DNA of 64,000 bases from PALSA-1353 sp050014015 (lineage in GTDB: Bacteria; Planctomycetota; Phycisphaerae; Tepidisphaerales; Tepidisphaeraceae). This document shows positions 18,701-25,292 of this stretch, one piece after another. How positions within the stretch are numbered: the stretch's first letter is position 1; every line of letters begins with the position of its first letter. The notes beneath the pieces are model-generated. The model was given only the letters and a program-made list of their open reading frames with translations, was not told where the DNA came from and searched no databases. The position numbers and the translations under genes were made by a program. The DNA is taken from the NCBI GenBank assembly GCA_050014015.1, contig JBEKEC010000015.1, positions 18,645 to 82,644 on the forward strand, written 5' to 3'.

Positions 18701-19450
18701 TTATTGGAACGGATTGCCGCCTCCGCCGCCTTGCCCGCCGCTGGGGTTGCCGAAGAACGGCTTAAAAAGAGGCTCGCTCAGCTTCAGGCAGGTGAAGAAG
18801 CTTTTGAGACTTGCTCCCAAAATCTGCGGGGTGATGCCGATGTTGGGGATAGGCTCCTGCAAAAACAACGAGTGGTCTTGACTGAGGGCAAAGTTGGAGG
18901 TTGCCAATAGGTTATTGGCTTCAAGGAGATTGATCAGCGATTCCGCGCTGGGAGACCCATTTTTATCGATCGGGCATAGATTGCAATTGATCCATACCAC
19001 GCCCTGGTCCTTCGATAATGAAGCGTCTATTATAAATGTCCACTCGGCCCCGTCCGCTGTCGTCGCTTTGACCTTCATCGCCCAAAACGGATTTTTATCC
19101 TCGGGGGTCAAGCCGAGTTTCTGAAGCGCCGCTCCAAGGGTCTCATAGGTCAGCGGTTGGCCGCCTTGGGCCTCGCCTCCGTTGATATCCCGCTCCTGCG
19201 CCGGCTTGAAATCCAACACGTCCTCAGGCTGCGCGTTGGCCAGATCGCGCGCATTGTTCACGCTGGCGGTGGAATCCGGCTGGGCGGGCGCCTCCAACGA
19301 GCGCGGGCTTTGGGGGAGCGAAAGAGGCGAAGTCGCGATGGCGCTATTCCGGCCGGCGCTGCCGCTGGAGCATCCCGCGGACAAGGCAAACAATGACGAT
19401 GCGACCGTGACCACAAACAGTGCACGTAAAGACACGCTAGTGCGATTCAT
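18701..19450 (-). CDS. Small lipoprotein B, paralogue of lipoprotein A
   Basis: 249 residues. Signal ending LSAGC (Cys 27); NNARDLANAQPEDVL with R68 and a second, weaker site QERDIN (R87); the same core domain as its neighbours; and a GGGGGNPFQ end. ATG 19450 is used because AAAGGG lies upstream and the signal peptide begins there; an extended frame to 19510 reads through a spacer duplicated along with the genes. Tandem duplication is clear also from the spacers (CGAATTTCCATTGCGAACGT in each). Function unknown. Confidence 0.8.
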   Translation of the reverse strand: MNRTSVSLRALFVVTVASSLFALSAGCSSGSAGRNSAIATSPLSLPQSPRSLEAPAQPDSTASVNNARDLANAQPEDVLDFKPAQERDINGGEAQGGQPLTYETLGAALQKLGLTPEDKNPFWAMKVKATTADGAEWTFIIDASLSKDQGVVWINCNLCPIDKNGSPSAESLINLLEANNLLATSNFALSQDHSLFLQEPIPNIGITPQILGASLKSFFTCLKLSEPLFKPFFGNPSGGQGGGGGNPFQ

Positions 19451-19510
19451 GATTGCCCTTTCATAAACGGATTGCCTTTGCGAATTTCCATTGCGAACGT
19501 CACGGTTCAA

Positions 19511-20239
19511 TCATTGGAACGGACCGCCGCCACCGTTTGGGTTCGCGCTGAAGAATCCCCTGTAGAGCGGTTCGCTGGCCTTCAGTAAACGGAAGAACTC
19601 CTTGAGGCTTTCTCCCAGGACGCTTGGCGACACGCCGACGTTGGGCACGGACTGCTGCAACAGCAACTCGCGGTCGCTTCGCAGGAGGAAGAAGCAGGTG
19701 CCCATTATGCTGTTGGCGGTCAGCAGGTCCATCATCGACTGCGCGCTGGGCGCCGCATTCTTGTCCACCTGGCCAAACATGCAGTTGATCCAGATGACGT
19801 TCTGGCCCTTGGACAATGAAACGTTGATCGGGAAGGTCCAATCCATCCCGTCGTCGGTGGTCGCCTTGACCTTCATCTCCCAGTACGTCTTGTCGTCCTC
19901 GGGGGTCAAACCGATTTTCTGTAGCGCGGCCCCCAGGGCCTGATAGGTCAGCGGTTGGCCGGCCTGCGCATCGCCTCCGTTGAGGCCCACGTCGCGCTCC
20001 GACGGCTTGGAATTAAGCACCTCCTCCGGCTGCGCATTGGCCAGATCGCGCGCATTGTTCGCGCTGGCGGTCGAACCCGCTTGGTCCGGTGCCTCAACCG
20101 ACCGCGGATTTTCCAGCAGCGAAACAGACGCCGGCGCGATTGGTTTTTCCCCGCTGGAGCATCCCGCGGAAAAGGCAAATAATGACGATGCGACCGTAAC
20201 CACAAAGATGGCGCGCAAAGATAAGTTAGTGCGATTCAT
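19511..20239 (-). CDS. Small lipoprotein C, paralogue of lipoprotein A
   Basis: 242 residues. Signal ending FSAGC (Cys 27), RDL sites at R64 (NNARDLANAQPEEVL) and R82 (SERDVG), the shared core (LTYQALGAALQKIGLTPEDD; GVSPSVLGESLKEFFRLL) and a short NGGGGPFQ end, lacking the Asn of the NPFQ tail. GAAAGGGCAATC precedes the ATG. Closest in layout to lipoprotein A. Same strand and spacing of about 60 bases to its neighbours, so a cotranscribed cluster is likely. Confidence 0.8.
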   Translation of the reverse strand: MNRTNLSLRAIFVVTVASSLFAFSAGCSSGEKPIAPASVSLLENPRSVEAPDQAGSTASANNARDLANAQPEEVLNSKPSERDVGLNGGDAQAGQPLTYQALGAALQKIGLTPEDDKTYWEMKVKATTDDGMDWTFPINVSLSKGQNVIWINCMFGQVDKNAAPSAQSMMDLLTANSIMGTCFFLLRSDRELLLQQSVPNVGVSPSVLGESLKEFFRLLKASEPLYRGFFSANPNGGGGPFQ

Positions 20240-20299
20240 GATTGCCCTTTCAAAAATGAATGGCCTTTGCGAATTTCCATTGCGAACGTCACGTTCAAA

Positions 20300-21091
20300 T
20301 CATTGGAACGGATTGCCGCCGCCGGGGTTACCGCCGCCGGGGTTGCCGCCGCCGGGGTTGCCACCGCCGGGATTTCCGCCGCCGGTGTTGCCGCCTTGGC
20401 CGCCTTGCTGCATCCAGCCGCCCCAGAGCGGTTGCGTCTTGTGCACGGTTTCGAAGACGTAGGAGATCGCCTGTTTCAGGAGGTCCTGATTGACGTTGGT
20501 ATTGGCGATCCCCAGAAGCAGGAACAGCTTTGTGTCCACGATGCCGAAGGATGCCGGGCAAATGCTGCTGTTGGCCGCCAGAAGTTTCAAGAGCGCATCC
20601 TGGGACGCCCATCCCTGCGGGTCGACGTTGAACATCGGAACGACCATATAGATGGCCTTCCCGTCCTGGCTCAAGCTGACGCCGAACGGATAGGTGAGAC
20701 CCGATTCATCCTTGATGCTGTAAAGATAGACGTTGTTGTTCAGTTGGGGATTGCCGCCAATGCTCTGAAGCATTTGCCCCAGTGTTTCCATTGTCAGCGT
20801 GCCGCCGCCGGCGGCGGGCTGGCCGTTATCGCCAAAATCAAACCCGCGAGCCGCCGCACCGCCGGTTAGCGAGTGCTCGTTGACAGCGGTCGCATCGCCG
20901 CCGGCCGAGATTGACCGCGAGGTCAAAACTCCAAGTCCACGCACGGAACTGGCGGACGGCGGAATAGTGTTCGCCGGCACCTGAGCCGTGGAAGGCCCGG
21001 AATTGCTGGCGCAACCGACTGCGCCGGCCATCAGTATTGACGCAGCCGTTGCTAAAAAGTTCCCACAAAGCCGCGAACGCGATTGACGCAT
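20300..21091 (-). CDS. Small lipoprotein D, divergent paralogue with (GGGNP)n tail
   Basis: 263 residues. Signal ending AGAVGC (Cys about 28). The core (LTMETLGQMLQSIGGNPQLN; LTYPFGVSLSQDGKAIYMVV; NVNQDLLKQAISYVFETV) is the same fold pattern as lipoproteins A-C but clearly diverged. Instead of RDL it has SVRGLG, TSRSIS and AARGFD. The tail is five GGGNP units then FQ-stop. ATG 21091 follows GGAGG with a 6-base spacer; the longer open frame to 21256 has no such site. It is the first gene of the minus-strand cluster and is divergent from the TPR-CHAT gene. Confidence 0.78.
   Translation of the reverse strand: MRQSRSRLCGNFLATAASILMAGAVGCASNSGPSTAQVPANTIPPSASSVRGLGVLTSRSISAGGDATAVNEHSLTGGAAARGFDFGDNGQPAAGGGTLTMETLGQMLQSIGGNPQLNNNVYLYSIKDESGLTYPFGVSLSQDGKAIYMVVPMFNVDPQGWASQDALLKLLAANSSICPASFGIVDTKLFLLLGIANTNVNQDLLKQAISYVFETVHKTQPLWGGWMQQGGQGGNTGGGNPGGGNPGGGNPGGGNPGGGNPFQ
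20311..20393 (-). repeat. 15-bp tandem repeat coding (GGGNP)n tail
   Basis: About five near-identical 15-base units (plus-strand unit CCGCCGCCGGGGTTG with small changes) within the 3' end of lipoprotein D. Each encodes Gly-Gly-Gly-Asn-Pro. The copy number is likely to vary by slippage, changing tail length. Not a CRISPR: there are no spacers. Confidence 0.85.
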
Positions 21092-21407
21092 AAAATGCCT
21101 CCAGGCTTTAGATTTGCCTAAAAAGAAATATAGCGCTGAACAAGCCGCCCCGATTTGCAATACATCATGCGGCAAGGCTAATTGCGTTGCAGGAAAATAG
21201 CAAGATTCGCCGCCGCGATAGACGCTCCGCGTTCCAATCCGACCAAATAATCCCACGCGAATTTCCTTGAAGTGGCCAGATAACCCAGAGAATCATTTGT
21301 CAACAAGCTGCGGTCGCCGATGGCGAGGTTCCAGTTCGATCGTGAGCGACGCGGGATGCCAACTGGGCTTGAACGTGAACGCAATCTATACTGATGCACG
21401 GATACCT
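21092..21407. other. Divergent intergenic region, lipoprotein D / TPR-CHAT
   Basis: 316 bases between divergently transcribed genes, which must hold both promoters. The only secure element is the lipoprotein D ribosome-binding site beside 21091. No convincing -35/-10 pair or operator palindrome was found. An open frame from a TTG at 21267 joins the TPR-CHAT gene but has no ribosome-binding site. Confidence 0.5.
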
Positions 21408-24400
21408 ATGGGCTCTTGGACGATGTTGAATCGCCGGGCAATTTTGGACTCAACCGCGAGCGCGATCCGGAGGATTCCGCTGCTGTTCCAGGCGGCTCTC
21501 TCGATCGCGCTGCTCGGCGCAGTCGGCGTCATCGCGTCGGCATCTGAATCGGCAACCGCTCCATCTAGCCAGGTATCCAGCGATCGCGACGCCGCCCTCG
21601 CCCAGGCCCGCGCCCATTGGGCTTCCGCTCTTGGCGCCTGGAACAGCGGACAGCTCGATCGCGCCCTTTCCGAGGGACAGGCGACGCTCGACGCATACCA
21701 AAAAGTTTACGGCGACCGCGACGATCCCGACGTCGCCCGGACTTTGTCCGGCGTGGCAGTCTGCCTACTGCGCCTGGATCGAGCCGATGAAGCGCTGCCC
21801 AAATTCCACGCGGTGATGGAGATGTACCAACGGCTATACAAAGACCAGGACCGGGACGAGTTGGGAATCGCAACGGGCAACGTCGGTTGGTGCCTTCATT
21901 GCCTGGATCGCGACCAGGAGGCTTTGCAATATTGTCGGACCGGCCTGGAAATTCAGCAGCGCGTTCATAAGGGCAAGGACGATCCGAGCGTGGTCGTGGG
22001 ATTGCAGGACCTGGCAATCTGCCTGCAAGACCTCGAACGCTATCAAGAGGCGTTGAAACCGTACCGGGATGCTTTCGAAATGCATCGCCGCCTCTGCGGC
22101 GGCCAGGATCGGTTGGAATTGGCGCAGAGCGAAGACCGCGTCGCTTTATGCCTGAAGCAACTCGGCCGCAGCGCCGAAGGTTTGCCGCTCTATCAGGCGG
22201 AATTGGAAATGCGGCAGCGGATTTACAAGGGCCAGGATCATGCGGACGTCGCTCAGACCGAGGAGAACGTGGCCGGTTGCCTGGACGACCTGGGCCGCAG
22301 CGACGAAGCCCTGCCGATGTATCGGGCCGTGCTGCAAATGAGGCGGAGAATCTTCGGCGGGCGCGATGCCCCGGACCTCGCCGGCAGCCTAAATGATCTG
22401 GCTTCTTGTCTTGATTACCTGGGTCGCAGCGCTGAAGCCTTGCCAATGTACGAGGCCGCTCTGGACATGGAAAAGCGGCTGTGTAACGGCGTCGATGATT
22501 CGGATTTGGCGACCGACATGAGCAACGTTGCCCAATGCATCGGCGGTCTTGGCCGCGAGGCCGAAGCGCTGCCGATGTTTCAAGCCGCTTTGCAAATGCG
22601 GTCGCGGCTCTCGGAGGGTAAGGATGACACGGACGTTGCGGAGAGCTTGGATAGCGTGGCCGGTTGCCTCGATGCGCTTGGCCGCAGCGCCGATGCGTTG
22701 CCGATGCATTGGGCCGCGTTGCAAATGCGGGGCCGCATCTATAAGGGTCAGAATCACCCGGACCTCGCCGAGAGCTTCAATAACGTGGGCGATTGTCTTG
22801 GCTGTCTGGGTCGTGCCGGGGCGGCTTTGCCGATGTATCAAGCCGCTCTGGATATGCGGCGCCACATCTATGGCGATCAGGACCACCCGGATCTTGCGGC
22901 GAGCATGACCGATGTCGCTTTTGAGCTGGCTGTTCTGGGCCGCGCAGGCGAGGCGCTGCCGCTGGCCCGAGCCAGCGTTCAGATGGCCGAACGGCTCAAA
23001 AGTCCCGCTCTGTTCCGGTATAGCAGCGTCCTGGGGAGCCTGCTGCTTTATACGGGCGATCCCGCCGGAGCGGCCAAAGCCTTCGAGGAATCAATCGACG
23101 CGCTCGAACAAGCCAGAGCCGCGCTGGGCGGCGACGATCAGGATCGCATGGGATTCATGAGCGCCAATCAAGGCTGGGACCCTTTCTGCGGAATGGTCCG
23201 GGCAGAACTGGCCCTGAAGCACGCGGATTCCGCCGCCGAATACCTGGATCGCGGAAGAGCCAAGAGTTTGCTGGACATCCTCGAGCGCGGCGAGCGCCTT
23301 ACCGACGGCGATTTGCTCGACCCGATCGAGAAGAAGGCCGCGCTCTCCAACGACACGCAGGAATTGCAGCAAATCCAGGAGGCCAGGACCGCCGTGACCG
23401 TCGCCGAGAATCAGGTCCGGCAACTGACGTCGCAGATCAATCACGCCCGCGCTCTCAACAGCGATGAGGGGCTGGCTGAAATCAAACAACTGCTGCCGAA
23501 ACTAAACCTGGCGTGCCAACAATATGCCGATGCCCACCGCCGCAAATTCAACCTCGCTGGCCGAACGACCTTCACCGAAGCCACCACTTCGGTCCAGATT
23601 CAGTCCCTCTTGCAGCCGCACCAGCACCTGCTTATGTACTCGATCACCGCGTATGATGCGGTGGTGCTGGTCGTCGGGCCTTCCGGAGAGCCGATCGCCG
23701 GCGCGTATCTGACTCAACCGGATGGAAAGACCCGGCTATCGGGCTGGGCGCTGAGTCAGTTGATTGGCAGCTATCGGCGTGACGTAGTGCGGCATGGAAT
23801 CGATTCGGTCCGCGGGGTCAGGCTGGCCCAGACGGATGCGGCCACGCGACCCCAGGACGACATGGCGGCCGACGGCTACCAACTTTTCCGCCAATTGATC
23901 CCCGACCAGGTATGGAGCGAGATAAAAGATGACCAGCTCGTTTACGTGGTGCCCGACGCGGCGATGAGCGGGCTGCCTCTCGAAATGCTCATCGTGCAGA
24001 AACCGCAAGGTCCGCGGGCCAAGAATAATGTCTATTGGCTCGACAAGGGCCCGCTGCTTTGTTACGGCCCTTCGGCGGCGGCGCTGTTGGAACTTCGTCG
24101 TCAGGAGCCGGATCGCGGCCAGAAAAGTTACGTTCATCAGGCGGTATTGCTGGGCGATCCGATATTGCAGCGCAATGCGGCCGACCAGCAGCGCCTGCCG
24201 CCGCCGCAGTCCGGCGCGGTGGTCACCGGCATCCAGCCCGGATCGAGCGCCGAGGCGATCGGCCTTCGCAACGGCGCGGTCGTTGTCGCGTACGGATTGA
24301 TCAGCGTGGTCTCCAAGGACCAATTTGACGAAGCCGTGGACAAGCTCGAATTGCTGCACTTTCATGGAAAGCTCGATCAGACGCCCAAGCTGAAATTCTG

Positions 24401-25199
24401 GCTCGACGGGCAAATGCTGGAACGCGAGCTGCCGCTGGACGCCGCTCCCGGCGTTAAATTGACGGACATGACGCCGGAATTGGCGGCGCGGTTGACGCCG
24501 CATCAGGACCAGCAAGCGCCGGCGCCAGTGGCGGCGGCCATGCGAGACGCCAGCCTGACCCGCTACAGCGCATTGACGCCGCTTCCCGGGACGCGACAGG
24601 AGGTGAAGGGGATATATCAAGTGTTGACCGGACAACCCTATGTGCAACGGTCGGACGACCCGGTGGTGGTGCTGCTGGGTGAGGATGCGACCGGCCAGCG
24701 CCTGGCCGACGCGGCCAAAGGCGCGCGATATCTTCATCTGGCGACCCACGGGCTGGTGGAACCGGGCCAGAATGCGATCTACAGCAGCGTTGTCTTGAGC
24801 CAACCGGCGGTGATGACGCCGCAGGACACGGGGTTGCTTACGCTCCAGGATTTGTTCGACCACTGGTGGGGCAGGCTGGCGGGAACGGAGTTGGTCGTGC
24901 TTAGCGCCTGCGACTCCGAAGGCCTCGACGAGCGGGGGAGCAACACGATGGGCGGCGAGGGCGTCTTCGGATTGCCATGGGGATTCATGTACGCCGGAAG
25001 CCCCGCCGTGGTTGCCAGCTTGTGGGAAGTTCAGGACGCCAGCACCGCTGAACTCATGCAGAAATTTTACCGGGACATGCAATCATCGTCCGGAGCCAAC
25101 AAGCTCACGGCGTTCACCGCGGCCCGCAAACAACTGAAGCAGGATTACCCCGAGCCGTTCTTCTGGGCGCCGTTTATTTATCTGGGCGATCCGAACTGA
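21408..25199 (+). CDS. Secreted TPR-CHAT protease with PDZ-like insert
   Basis: 1263 residues from the first ATG. An N-terminal hydrophobic signal (about 20-45) suggests export. Then about eleven TPR-like repeats with a 42-residue period (units such as ALPMYQAAL and CLDDLGRSDEA; about 60-560), a helical/coiled-coil linker (about 640-710) and a C-terminal CHAT (caspase-like) domain with dyad H1114 (LATHGLVEPG) and C1168 (VLSACDSEG). Inside CHAT, at about 935-1020, lies a PDZ-like segment (GIQPGSSAEAIGLRNGAVVV), unusual for CHAT. CHAT proteases cut specific partners when TPRs bind a ligand. The start is uncertain (21408 or 21423; neither has a strong ribosome-binding site). Divergent from the small lipoproteins, which are candidate partners. 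Confidence 0.85.
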   Translation: MGSWTMLNRRAILDSTASAIRRIPLLFQAALSIALLGAVGVIASASESATAPSSQVSSDRDAALAQARAHWASALGAWNSGQLDRALSEGQATLDAYQKVYGDRDDPDVARTLSGVAVCLLRLDRADEALPKFHAVMEMYQRLYKDQDRDELGIATGNVGWCLHCLDRDQEALQYCRTGLEIQQRVHKGKDDPSVVVGLQDLAICLQDLERYQEALKPYRDAFEMHRRLCGGQDRLELAQSEDRVALCLKQLGRSAEGLPLYQAELEMRQRIYKGQDHADVAQTEENVAGCLDDLGRSDEALPMYRAVLQMRRRIFGGRDAPDLAGSLNDLASCLDYLGRSAEALPMYEAALDMEKRLCNGVDDSDLATDMSNVAQCIGGLGREAEALPMFQAALQMRSRLSEGKDDTDVAESLDSVAGCLDALGRSADALPMHWAALQMRGRIYKGQNHPDLAESFNNVGDCLGCLGRAGAALPMYQAALDMRRHIYGDQDHPDLAASMTDVAFELAVLGRAGEALPLARASVQMAERLKSPALFRYSSVLGSLLLYTGDPAGAAKAFEESIDALEQARAALGGDDQDRMGFMSANQGWDPFCGMVRAELALKHADSAAEYLDRGRAKSLLDILERGERLTDGDLLDPIEKKAALSNDTQELQQIQEARTAVTVAENQVRQLTSQINHARALNSDEGLAEIKQLLPKLNLACQQYADAHRRKFNLAGRTTFTEATTSVQIQSLLQPHQHLLMYSITAYDAVVLVVGPSGEPIAGAYLTQPDGKTRLSGWALSQLIGSYRRDVVRHGIDSVRGVRLAQTDAATRPQDDMAADGYQLFRQLIPDQVWSEIKDDQLVYVVPDAAMSGLPLEMLIVQKPQGPRAKNNVYWLDKGPLLCYGPSAAALLELRRQEPDRGQKSYVHQAVLLGDPILQRNAADQQRLPPPQSGAVVTGIQPGSSAEAIGLRNGAVVVAYGLISVVSKDQFDEAVDKLELLHFHGKLDQTPKLKFWLDGQMLERELPLDAAPGVKLTDMTPELAARLTPHQDQQAPAPVAAAMRDASLTRYSALTPLPGTRQEVKGIYQVLTGQPYVQRSDDPVVVLLGEDATGQRLADAAKGARYLHLATHGLVEPGQNAIYSSVVLSQPAVMTPQDTGLLTLQDLFDHWWGRLAGTELVVLSACDSEGLDERGSNTMGGEGVFGLPWGFMYAGSPAVVASLWEVQDASTAELMQKFYRDMQSSSGANKLTAFTAARKQLKQDYPEPFFWAPFIYLGDPN

Positions 25200-25235
25200 A
25201 TGGTCCAAAGATCGCGAATTGAAAAGAGGAAAGCG

Positions 25236-25292
25236 ATGAGTAAACTGCGCGCCGCCGGACGTAAACGAGATTGGCGCGGCTACCGCTCGTAA
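25236..25292 (+). CDS. Possible 18-residue basic microprotein
   Basis: MSKLRAAGRKRDWRGYRS, preceded by a strong GAGGAAAGCG site 36 bases after the TPR-CHAT stop. Six Arg/Lys in 18 residues. It overlaps the end of the convergent gene at 25280 by 13 bases. It could be a true microprotein or the decayed start of a lost gene; nothing else supports it. Confidence 0.25.
   Translation: MSKLRAAGRKRDWRGYRS

Noticed and set aside
20311..20393. Possible CRISPR-like repeat
   Set aside because: 15-base units directly adjoin without spacers and encode GGGNP in frame.
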